IMG/VR virus record: IMGVR_UViG_3300038627_000007
Location: 1 to 20,123 of that record
Source: a virus
Direction: 5' to 3' (one strand)
DNA: 20,123 nucleotides
Shown here: positions 1-7,215 of the stretch, one piece after another
Numbering within the stretch: the first letter of the stretch is position 1
Layout of the letters: each line of letters opens with the position of its first letter
Translations under genes and position numbers: made by a program
Notes under the pieces: generated by a model
Databases searched by the model: none
Seen by the model: the letters and a program-made list of their open reading frames with translations, nothing else
Told to the model about the DNA's origin: nothing

Positions 1-2087
1 TCGAGGTCATCAACCCAAGTGCTCCCGAGGGGCATCCCGGTCATGAGCTCATAATAAGTGGCTTCCTGGAGCCAGCTATCCGAAACTGCGGTCGGGTCCC
101 CGACGGGGTCCTCCCACATTGGGTCCTGTGGTTCGAGGTAGGTTGTGGCCGGCAGCCCAAAAACGTCCTCGACGCAATCAAATTTGATTTTACCCTGCAG
201 CACATCCCCATAATTGGCTTTGATGACCCGCAGAACCATCGAGGTTACACCATACTCCGGCCACTCAAAAACTATTGGGTCCCCAGGATTGACACTCCAA
301 CCCTCCCGGTTTACGGTCATTTGCACCTGGGCGAGAGGTGTAGAGTTCTGCTTCAATTCCCGCATGCCAACCTTCGAGGCTATTGTGCTGTCATCAACAC
401 CCGAGAAATTGAGAGTCTGCGCAACAACACCTCCTTGAGCCTGGACGGATGCGAGGTCCTGAAATGTTACAGATGAGTCTTTGAAGTCCCCCCGTTTCCG
501 GTAGGTGATCGTAACCTCATTGATCATTTCGGCAAATGTCGGGCGCTGGAACTCATTCAGTTCCACAATGTTGCTGTCGTCGAAAACCGGCAAACTGGGG
601 ATAGAATAGTCATCACGGATTAGGGTCATGGTAAACAACCCGGTTTCGCGATCAGTGTAAACGACCCCATTGACGTGTTTGAGTACCTCCGTCATGAAAT
701 CCTCGATGCTGCCCTGATTGTTGAGCAGCATAGACAGCCCGAACCCCTCATCATACAGGGTGTCCGCGCATGCCTCAAATGAGCTGTCATCCACACTCGT
801 ATGCGGGTACCCCATCCCCCAGTCCTCATCGAGGATACATTGCCTCAGAATGTGGGCAGCATTCGCAGAGGCCCCAGTCCCCGTCGGATTGATTGACGCT
901 TTAGATGGGTACCAGTCTTTCCCTGGCACGTTTTCAATGCGAAACCACCAAGGCTTGGGGTATGGGCTCATTGCGCAGACGTAACATTGACGGGCAATGG
1001 CAGAGACAACCCCCCGATAAGCGGGGAGAGTTTCAGCGGTCATATTGGGCTGGTCGAGCAAATAATCATTTTGCATTTGGTCCTCAGCCCCAAAACAAAT
1101 ATCGACTTTCCCTTGCACCCCGCCTTCTTTCTTTTCTCCGCCGAATAGCTCAGGAGCAGACACATAAATGCGCTGTTCCGAGGCTCCGGGGGTCGAGGAC
1201 ACCGGCCACAGCTCGTTCATGGTTAAGAGCCTGTCATCCCAAACATAGAGATCTTTCATCAACCCGTTGTATTCATTATCCCGAGATGCTTCCTCATAAT
1301 CCCAGTCCGACCCCAGAGTCCAGGGGCGGCCTGTCCAGCCATTGTGCCCTTCATAGGATGACGAGCTCAGATAAACATTGTTTCTGTGCAAGGATACTGA
1401 GGTTATCTCTGAGATATCCCCGTCGTGGTAATCCCATTTCGAATATTTCCAGAGTACCAGGACCTCGTGCTCTTCTCCCGGAGGGAAAACGTCCTCGTCG
1501 GATAACCAGGTTATATCCGATTCTGTCTCGGCGGATACGCCTGCCACCTGGGCAGTGTACCCAACGCGCCCCTTAGACCGCTGGTACCACAGCGCGAATA
1601 TATCAACCCCGCCGTCGGCGGGGCTGTCGTCCGTATGTTTCCCAAAAAGGACCTGCAGATCGTCCCCCGAATCCGCCGGCGTAAATACGAAAGCAACCGA
1701 AAATTTTCCGCTCTGATCTCCGAACCCGCCAGCCCCAAGGGCACCGGGGCTGAAATCCCCGATATCCATATATCCGTTGGTGAACGTCGCGCCGGTTGAA
1801 TCGAAGGTGACATTTGTTATGTTTTGTGCGTCCGTCAGGGGGCTCAGGGTGCCGTCAATATCATCGTCGGTCAACTCCATTCGCAGATCCCACCCCGATG
1901 GGGGCGTGAACTGTGGCCGGGGGTCCCCGGTTGATCCATCGTAGTAAACCGAACTATTGTATGCGGTGCGCTCACCAGCGTATATTGGGCCGACCTTATC
2001 CACGGGGCCATGACACAGGACCATGTGCAGGCCCATGTAATATTTATAGCCCATTGTTTGGCTTCCGCCTTTTCCGCCTCCGCCCAT
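1..2087 (-). CDS. Tail tip attachment / hub protein (lambda J-like) with LamG-like insertion, partial (3' end outside window)
   Basis: The minus frame is open from an ATG at 2087 to the window edge: 695 complete codons with no stop. It starts directly after the stop of the 68-residue gene (TAA at 2090-2088), with AGGAG upstream. Visible parts: residues 1-43 form a hub start (GYKYYMGLHMVLCHGPVD, then GERTAY). Residues about 44-303 look like a foreign insertion with LamG/concanavalin-like features, ending YNGLMKDLYVWDDRLL. From about 305 the hub resumes (RIYVSAPELFGGEKKEGG, later YPKPWWFRIENVP, DEDWGMGY, LIRDDYSIP and EDVFGLP). These are hallmarks of J-like tail proteins (Phage-tail_3 type). 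By family, the protein forms the trimeric hub closing the tail tip and leads to the receptor-binding parts. The family call is recalled from pattern. The C-terminal receptor region lies outside the window. Confidence 0.88.
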   Translation of the reverse strand, partial: MGGGGKGGSQTMGYKYYMGLHMVLCHGPVDKVGPIYAGERTAYNSSVYYDGSTGDPRPQFTPPSGWDLRMELTDDDIDGTLSPLTDAQNITNVTFDSTGATFTNGYMDIGDFSPGALGAGGFGDQSGKFSVAFVFTPADSGDDLQVLFGKHTDDSPADGGVDIFALWYQRSKGRVGYTAQVAGVSAETESDITWLSDEDVFPPGEEHEVLVLWKYSKWDYHDGDISEITSVSLHRNNVYLSSSSYEGHNGWTGRPWTLGSDWDYEEASRDNEYNGLMKDLYVWDDRLLTMNELWPVSSTPGASEQRIYVSAPELFGGEKKEGGVQGKVDICFGAEDQMQNDYLLDQPNMTAETLPAYRGVVSAIARQCYVCAMSPYPKPWWFRIENVPGKDWYPSKASINPTGTGASANAAHILRQCILDEDWGMGYPHTSVDDSSFEACADTLYDEGFGLSMLLNNQGSIEDFMTEVLKHVNGVVYTDRETGLFTMTLIRDDYSIPSLPVFDDSNIVELNEFQRPTFAEMINEVTITYRKRGDFKDSSVTFQDLASVQAQGGVVAQTLNFSGVDDSTIASKVGMRELKQNSTPLAQVQMTVNREGWSVNPGDPIVFEWPEYGVTSMVLRVIKANYGDVLQGKIKFDCVEDVFGLPATTYLEPQDPMWEDPVGDPTAVSDSWLQEATYYELMTGMPLGSTWVDDL
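1179..1958 (-). other. LamG / concanavalin A-like domain inserted in the hub protein
   Basis: This covers codons about 44-303 of the J-like hub and interrupts the expected continuity between GERTAY and the RIYVSAPELFGG segment. It has the look of a jelly-roll lectin fold: an opening strand (VTFDSTGATFTNGYMDIGDF), a strand pattern FSVAFVFTPADSGDDLQVLFGK, a mid strand VDIFALWYQRSKGRVGYTAQ, then HEVLVLWKYSKWDY, and a closing NEYNGLMKDLYVWDDRLL. The closing segment resembles the G-x-hydrophobic-D-x-hydrophobic-x-hydrophobic-x-x-R-x-L ending of LamG-like domains. A role in binding surface sugar is inferred. The boundaries are approximate. Confidence 0.62.
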
Positions 2088-2294
2088 TTAAGCATTCTCC
2101 TGTGCTATGCGTTTTTTGGCCTGCTCTACAACACGGTTGGCCATATCATCATTAAGCGCCAGTAGGACCTCTGCGGGAAAACCGTGACGCACGAACTCCA
2201 GATAATTCAGCCCATGTTGTGCTAAAAGTTTACGGCGCCCTTTGGCGCAGTAGCCTAATGCTGCAGCATCGCACACCTTGACCAAAATGTCCAC
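2088..2294 (-). CDS. Small tail tip-associated protein (68 residues), function unknown
   Basis: It starts at GTG (2294-2292), overlapping the TAG of the preceding gene by one base (TAGTG). An AGGGGGG ribosome site lies about 8 bases upstream, which supports this start. The 68-residue product is mixed helical with no membrane segment; CAKGRRKLLAQHG and the C-terminal VVEQAKKRIAQENA are basic and helix-forming. It sits between the tiny membrane-anchored tip protein and the hub. Short proteins of this size are common at this place in phages with DUF2163 and J-like genes. I do not recognise a named family, so an assembly role is inferred from position only. Confidence 0.8.
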   Translation of the reverse strand: MDILVKVCDAAALGYCAKGRRKLLAQHGLNYLEFVRHGFPAEVLLALNDDMANRVVEQAKKRIAQENA

Positions 2295-2521
2295 TATTTA
2301 CCCCCCTTAGACTTGACCGGGGTGTATGCCAGGTCCCCGTACCACACAATGTTGGGGCTTTTGAGGACTACAGTCCCGAACACTACGGGCACCGGTCTGC
2401 CCTGCTCAGCCGTTGGTATGTCTGAGTCCGAGAGCATTTGGGGTTTCGCCTCGGGGGGTTTGGGCGCCATCGCATACGCTGCGACCGCCACCACAACTGC
2501 CACAACTAAATAGACCCACAT
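2294..2521 (-). CDS. Small membrane-anchored tail tip protein (75 residues)
   Basis: The ATG at 2521 follows a strong GGAGGGAG site. Residues about 2-17 (VYLVVAVVVAVAAYAM) form one hydrophobic helix. A proline-rich linker follows, then EQGRPVPVVFGTVVLKSPN and WYGDL. That second half matches a segment I recall from the start of tail tip attachment proteins in related phages, where it precedes the hub. Here it is a separate gene two positions before the J-like hub. It may be a tip component or an assembly factor that touches the membrane. The family assignment is from memory of the motif. Confidence 0.8.
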   Translation of the reverse strand: MWVYLVVAVVVAVAAYAMAPKPPEAKPQMLSDSDIPTAEQGRPVPVVFGTVVLKSPNIVWYGDLAYTPVKSKGGK

Positions 2522-2539
2522 TTCTTGCTCCCTCCTTTT

Positions 2540-3352
2540 TTAGAATATGGGGGACCCGCCCATCGGATTTTTAGTCGGTATCCAGGGCTGTCCCCCATAG
2601 TTCAGGATATTATCAAATTTAGAGTTGCAAACTGTCACATTATGGGAGCACCCAGGGTAGGCATTGACTGAGGACCCCACAACCGCGCTCGTCAACTGCA
2701 GGTTAATGGTGAGGGTGTTGCCAACGTGGTTGGTTATGAACCGCTTATTGTATGCACCGTCGTCGAGCAGCTCTATATACCCCCCGGTGTAATACCCATC
2801 GGCCACAAGCGCAAAATCGGATGACACAAGGTTCAGGCCGCTAACGCCGGAAAGAGTCGTCACAAGTTTAAAGTTATCCGCATCGAGTTTACACAGATTG
2901 CCGTATAACAGATATGGGCAGGACACCTGATAAAATCGACGAAGTGTAGGCCTTTTGAGCGAGGAGTGGACGGGCTCGCATCGAACTTCGGCTTTGAATT
3001 CCTTAAACGAGACATTTACCACTCGCCCCACCCATATGGATTTCACCTCGGCGTCGCCGAAGTGGAATCTGCGGACCGTCAGGGATACCCGATCCGTAGG
3101 GGGCGAACTGATATATTGCTGGATGAACTCCGTGGTAGTCGGCATTGTGATGGTGAGGGAATTGCGTATAACATCCTGACTCTGTTCAATTTTGCCTCGT
3201 TTAATCGCTATCGCTGAGTAACTCTGCCCTAAATATGTCTGATCCTCGTCCGCTGAGGTATACCCCCAGAATTGTGCCCCCTCGCGGTCGAATAAGTACA
3301 CCTCAAGGGGACTCCCATCATAGGTGCTCATCTCTTGCGCGTCATAGGTCAT
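2540..3352 (-). CDS. Tail assembly/tip protein, DUF2163 (phage BR0599 family), lambda gpL-like
   Basis: The product is 270 residues. The ATG at 3352 overlaps the stop of the upstream gene in an ATGA (4 bases). The N-terminal half is beta-rich (LEVYLFDREGAQFWGYTS and following). The C-terminal half carries two cysteine pairs: C145-x8-C154 within CPYLLYGNLC, and C235-x6-C242 within GCSHNVTVC. It ends with FDNILNYGGQPWIPTKNPMG. The closing cysteine pattern and the GG-P-x-I-P-x-x-NP ending are typical of DUF2163. Lambda gpL, in the same place, holds an iron-sulfur cluster through four cysteines, so a similar cluster is plausible here but inferred. Residue C125 is an extra cysteine. It probably joins the tip complex between the 617-residue tip protein and the hub. 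Confidence 0.88.
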   Translation of the reverse strand: MTYDAQEMSTYDGSPLEVYLFDREGAQFWGYTSADEDQTYLGQSYSAIAIKRGKIEQSQDVIRNSLTITMPTTTEFIQQYISSPPTDRVSLTVRRFHFGDAEVKSIWVGRVVNVSFKEFKAEVRCEPVHSSLKRPTLRRFYQVSCPYLLYGNLCKLDADNFKLVTTLSGVSGLNLVSSDFALVADGYYTGGYIELLDDGAYNKRFITNHVGNTLTINLQLTSAVVGSSVNAYPGCSHNVTVCNSKFDNILNYGGQPWIPTKNPMGGSPIF

Positions 3353-5202
3353 GGCTCGATCTCCGTTATAGGGATGTTGGTTATGGCCACATTATTGGGT
3401 CGCCACTCCATTTCAATCCGATCTGAGGCCAATCGTTTAAGGCCGATAAAATTTATTTCATCAATTTCGGAGGCATCCACATCCAGATTTGGCGAGAACT
3501 GTATCTCCAGATTCTGGGAGACGTTGATCGTTGCCCCAGTAACTGTTCTGAGCTCGTAGGTCCCATCTGCCATTTTAAAAGCAAGGTGGTTTCGTGCGGT
3601 GGCCTGTCGGGAGTAGTCGTTTGCCTCCGCCTCAAAGGAATCTGCAACATTGCCCTCTGACAACAGCTTGAAATTGTTTTCAAAAGTCGGCATATAAAAT
3701 GGTCTCAACCTACCCGCTCGACGGTGCAGCCATTCCCGGTGTTCCCATATTTCCTGCGCCCCCTCAAGTATGAGTTCAAACTCTCGATTTATCCGAATGT
3801 TGTCCCACGGGGCGTCCCACTCAACAACACCTGATCCTGAGTCTATCGAGTCAATTCGGTGTTGGTATGTGTCATTGACTCCATCTGGCCCGGGTGCAAG
3901 GGGCTCAATAAAATAGGTATCCTCACTATTAAACTGAGTCGCTGTGGGGCTGGTTGCCAATGTTGTGTTGTCCGTTACCTCTAAGACCGTTTCGAGTATG
4001 CTGTCGTAACCGCTTGCCGAGCGTATCGGATCCCGGAGCATGCGTGCAGATCGGACCGGCATCACGTAGGCGTCGGCCGAGTAGTCATCATTCACGCCTC
4101 GGTCAAGAGTGATGCTCGAGGCATCAAATGAGTAGATTTGAAACACGTCGAATTTTCGAGGGTTTTCCCAGATTACTGCCAGCCTCTCGACCCTAAAATC
4201 CCCGTACTGCGTGTCCACGTTGACGGTTGTATCGCCGGAGGTGACTGCGGAGCTCACTTTGCGGGCCTCAATCCACATCGGCACGCCCCACTCCCGTTTG
4301 CGCCAGCCATAGACCAAATTTTCGACCCGATGCATTTCATCCCTGTTCAGGTATGCTCGGATTGCAAGCTGTTGCCTTGGGGATAACCGGGACCTCACGC
4401 GCTGCTCGGTCCCGTTGTATGAGTTCAACACATCTGTTCGCCACACAAGGGACTCAATGACGCCGCTCCGAAAATTGACCGGGAGCAGGACGATCCTTGA
4501 TCCGGTTATATCGACGGTTATGTCTCCAATTGGGCTCTCCCAATCCAGGACGAGACTGGCCTCAATTTGGGGCGGCCCGGCAACCACTACGGTGACCGAA
4601 TAATTCTCTTCTTCGAGCGGATAGTATGATCTCGGTGTCGTTTCCCCTGAAAACTCTGTCCCGGAGTCAAGGTCTATCTCGTTGACTGCATCCAAGCTTT
4701 TTGGCTCAAGGAAAGCATTCCAAACTAAAAATTGCAGCGTCTGCTCGCTGAGGACATTACCAAAATCGAGCAGTATGGGCTCCACCAGAATCCGATTGTA
4801 GAAAACATCCGCGTGACCCCCCGCGAGGTATCCGGTGTGGTTGAACCCCCGCAGGCTTATTGGGCGGTTATTGTTGTACGTTCCACTGAGATCTGGATCA
4901 GAGAGAACATTGTGCGCCTCGTTTTTTGGCTTAAAATGACCGCCGGGGTAATTACCGCCCCAGGTCATGTCCCAGTTTACGTTCCAGCCGTCGTGCAGGT
5001 TGACGTTGCCGCCCCAGTTGAGGTCCCAGTGGTGGTCCCAACTCGGTCGCACATAAATCCTGGAGTTGATATCCCCCGAACGCCCAGAAATAGCTCCGGA
5101 CTCATCCCAGAGTACCGAGAAATACGCGCCGCCCCAGTTATGGCTCCAGTTATGGCTCCAGCCTGATTCAGGCAGGAGTATGTGTCCGGTATAATTGGCC
5201 AT
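3349..5202 (-). CDS. Tail tip/baseplate protein (617 residues) with N-terminal Trp-rich repeats
   Basis: The ATG at 5202 lies one base after the stop of the preceding gene. The upstream ribosome site is weak (GAGTGA), so translational coupling is likely. Residues 15-83 hold three copies of W-x3-W-x3-W-G-G with His, Asn and Asp between the tryptophans. Residues about 150-320 look like a beta-rich domain. After that come SAVTSGDTTVNVDTQYGDF and a stretch ending EIWEHREWLHRRAGRLRPFYMP, a pattern I recall in large tail proteins placed between the tape measure and DUF2163 genes. It probably plays the distal tail or lambda M-like part. The specific function is not proven by any catalytic motif; none was seen. 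Confidence 0.78.
   Translation of the reverse strand: MANYTGHILLPESGWSHNWSHNWGGAYFSVLWDESGAISGRSGDINSRIYVRPSWDHHWDLNWGGNVNLHDGWNVNWDMTWGGNYPGGHFKPKNEAHNVLSDPDLSGTYNNNRPISLRGFNHTGYLAGGHADVFYNRILVEPILLDFGNVLSEQTLQFLVWNAFLEPKSLDAVNEIDLDSGTEFSGETTPRSYYPLEEENYSVTVVVAGPPQIEASLVLDWESPIGDITVDITGSRIVLLPVNFRSGVIESLVWRTDVLNSYNGTEQRVRSRLSPRQQLAIRAYLNRDEMHRVENLVYGWRKREWGVPMWIEARKVSSAVTSGDTTVNVDTQYGDFRVERLAVIWENPRKFDVFQIYSFDASSITLDRGVNDDYSADAYVMPVRSARMLRDPIRSASGYDSILETVLEVTDNTTLATSPTATQFNSEDTYFIEPLAPGPDGVNDTYQHRIDSIDSGSGVVEWDAPWDNIRINREFELILEGAQEIWEHREWLHRRAGRLRPFYMPTFENNFKLLSEGNVADSFEAEANDYSRQATARNHLAFKMADGTYELRTVTGATINVSQNLEIQFSPNLDVDASEIDEINFIGLKRLASDRIEMEWRPNNVAITNIPITEIEP
4954..5160 (-). repeat. Three WxxxWxxxWGG repeats in the tip protein N-terminus
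   Basis: The copies are residues 15-25 (WSHNWSHNWGG), 55-65 (WDHHWDLNWGG) and 73-83 (WNVNWDMTWGG) of the protein starting at 5202. Tryptophans fall at positions 1, 5 and 9 in every copy. The first copy is also repeated at DNA level, with CAGTTATGGCTC occurring twice in tandem near 5137-5160 on the plus strand. Confidence 0.85.
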
Positions 5203-5203
5203 G

Positions 5204-6229
5204 TTATGTCACTCGCCGGTAAGCAAGCCCAAAATTCCCCGAAATGGGGGCCACCATTTGATCGCCGGATTTTTGAAAGTGGGGGTACACGTCCCATTCG
5301 ACCTCGACTGTCTCTTTGGGGGCTATCAGGTCCATACGTATGTGCCGCACACCCTCAACGTGGCCGGCGAGTAGATATCTCCCAGATGTTTCGTCATACA
5401 GAGTTAAATATGTCGGGAACAGACCGGCGCGACCATTGTATGCATTGGGGGATCGATACATCAGCTTTCGGATGAGACTGTCCCCCGAGGTGGAGTCCGC
5501 GTAGACCCCCTGAAACCGCGCCCTTTGGCTGAAAAATGGTGTCGAGGCACCGATGGAGCCCCCGTTGACTATCGCGAAATCGCGATGATCTCCATAGGAA
5601 TTCACCGGGTGGTGTACATACGCACAGTGCCCCTGGGAATAAAAATTCTGGGCATAGCCCGTGCCGAATGCCATCTGCCCGTAGGCACTAATTACCGAGT
5701 TCCAATTCGCTCCAAAACCCTGCGATGCACTGTACGAATTAACCATATACATTGTCTCCCCTGTCAGAAACTCCCCGCCGGTCCAAGCCCCAAATTTGCT
5801 GACATTTCCGAATGACATATGCGTAAAAACTCCGGGCGTTATCTCTAACGAGAGGCTGACAGAGTCACCCGATGCCGAATATAACCAACTGTTGGAATAT
5901 GGCCCAGCCGGCCGGTTAAGAACCGCAACCTTCAATTTCCGGTACATCCCATCGGCTTGTGTCTCCATATTGGCAACTGTTGGGAGTACCAGCATCATGC
6001 GGCACTCAATCTCCCCGTAGGCCCCAAAATCAGCGTCGGTCTGCTGCATGCCCAGGAACCACCAATAGATTCCGCCTTTTCTGAGGATGTACATGTCTGT
6101 TGTGCTTCCGGCTGGGAGTCCTGCCGAGATTTTTGTCTCCTCAGTAAAGCCAGCGTTATTAACCGCAAAGGTGACTATATCCTGCAGTAGTCCGTCTAAC
6201 GTTGTCGGTGTTCCTGTCTCAAAGGCCAT
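5204..6229 (-). CDS. Putative tail virion protein (341 residues), related to its upstream neighbour
   Basis: The ATG at 6229 has AGAGGG upstream that overlaps the end of the preceding gene (stop at 6238). The protein is Gly, Ser and aromatic rich with no membrane segment or signal peptide. Recognisable landmarks are SWLYSASGDSVSLSLEI, FTHMSFGNVSKFGAWTGGEF and SQRARFQGVYADSTSG, then LFPTYLTLYDETSGRYLLAG near the end. I recall the middle pattern from hypothetical structural proteins of several siphophages, but know no named function. Its place between the tape measure and the tip genes suggests a distal tail component. It may be a distant paralogue of the 321-residue gene before it. Confidence 0.8.
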   Translation of the reverse strand: MAFETGTPTTLDGLLQDIVTFAVNNAGFTEETKISAGLPAGSTTDMYILRKGGIYWWFLGMQQTDADFGAYGEIECRMMLVLPTVANMETQADGMYRKLKVAVLNRPAGPYSNSWLYSASGDSVSLSLEITPGVFTHMSFGNVSKFGAWTGGEFLTGETMYMVNSYSASQGFGANWNSVISAYGQMAFGTGYAQNFYSQGHCAYVHHPVNSYGDHRDFAIVNGGSIGASTPFFSQRARFQGVYADSTSGDSLIRKLMYRSPNAYNGRAGLFPTYLTLYDETSGRYLLAGHVEGVRHIRMDLIAPKETVEVEWDVYPHFQKSGDQMVAPISGNFGLAYRRVT

Positions 6230-6237
6230 AATACCCT

Positions 6238-7203
6238 CTATTCCAATTTTAGGGCCGCATAGTTATTGCGGCCGGTGAGTGCTACGTTCTGGATGATCAG
6301 ATAATCGACCCCACCTATTGTGATGGTGTCCTCGGCGGATAGATCCACCTGGCCGTTGCCTGGGGCATAAAAAACCCCCTGCAGGTCCCCAAGGCATTGC
6401 TCGCTGTCCTCGCCGGTGAACAACACCGCCGGGAGTAGAGAATAACTGCCGTCCAGGTTCCCTTGCAGATCGTAATCGAGGTCCCAGGGCCAGCACGCGG
6501 CGTAGGGGATTGCGCCCGCGGAATAGTCACTGGACCCTATCTGCGCCCACGTGGCACTTGGCAGGCGTATGTTGGCCATTTGATACCCATTTGCGGCCTG
6601 GTACAGGTTGCGGTTATTCGTGGACGTCTGGTTGTAGGCTGCGCCTATCGCCGTTCCGGATATAACATGTGGGTATGGGTATTCTGACGGCAGGCCGTAG
6701 GGCAGCAGGAGACCATTATAACTCATATAAAAGTCACCGCCGATTTTGCACACCACAATAAACCTGCGGCCGTTCGCAATAAACCAATAGTCTATGAGGC
6801 TGTTGACCAGGGTATAGAAACAGGGGCCCTCGTCCTGGATGTTATTGCCCGGCTGATCCTCCCAGGCTGAGCCCGTCAGAAAGGCCGTAGCACCTTGGAT
6901 GTACCAATTATAGATGCTGGAAGAGGATGACCCGTACGTGCGGATGTTTACGTGGATGTTGTCCTGTTGCCCCAGCCCCGGCCCCCGTAAATACACATCA
7001 CGGAAATCCTCGGTATATGTTGGTTGACTGGTTATGCCGGACACGGTATACGATGAAACCACTTCCTCCTTTTCGACAACCCAGTTTTGGCTCAGTGACA
7101 CGAGTGTTGCATTTGTCGTTAAAAAATCTCGGAGTTCGGTCAAAAGCAGATCGTGCCCCGATTCCCCAATCCCCGGGTTGACTTGGCCAGATGTCCATGC
7201 CAT
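6238..7203 (-). CDS. Putative tail virion protein (321 residues) downstream of tape measure
   Basis: The ATG at 7203 is preceded by AAGGAG, which overlaps the tape measure stop at 7216. It has no membrane segment. The core holds NWYIQGATAFLTG, YWFIANGRRFIVVCKIGGDF, and LLPYGLPSEYPYPHVISG. The last stretch is a pattern I remember from uncharacterised phage structural proteins. The C-terminal part (SLLPAVLFTGEDSEQCLGDL) lines up loosely with LFPTYLTLYDETSGRYLLAG in the next gene. Tail location is inferred from position; the function is unknown. Confidence 0.8.
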   Translation of the reverse strand: MAWTSGQVNPGIGESGHDLLLTELRDFLTTNATLVSLSQNWVVEKEEVVSSYTVSGITSQPTYTEDFRDVYLRGPGLGQQDNIHVNIRTYGSSSSSIYNWYIQGATAFLTGSAWEDQPGNNIQDEGPCFYTLVNSLIDYWFIANGRRFIVVCKIGGDFYMSYNGLLLPYGLPSEYPYPHVISGTAIGAAYNQTSTNNRNLYQAANGYQMANIRLPSATWAQIGSSDYSAGAIPYAACWPWDLDYDLQGNLDGSYSLLPAVLFTGEDSEQCLGDLQGVFYAPGNGQVDLSAEDTITIGGVDYLIIQNVALTGRNNYAALKLE

Positions 7204-7215
7204 GTTTATAACTCC

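Noticed and set aside
905-1576. Plus-strand open frame of 223 codons opposite the hub gene
   Set aside because: The minus frame carries clear J-like and LamG-like motifs through this stretch; the plus product is Arg/Pro-rich with no recognisable domain.
1511-2095. Short minus-strand frames within the hub region that would suggest a broken gene
   Set aside because: They are in other frames. The true frame is open from 2087 to the edge and merely has no stop inside the window.
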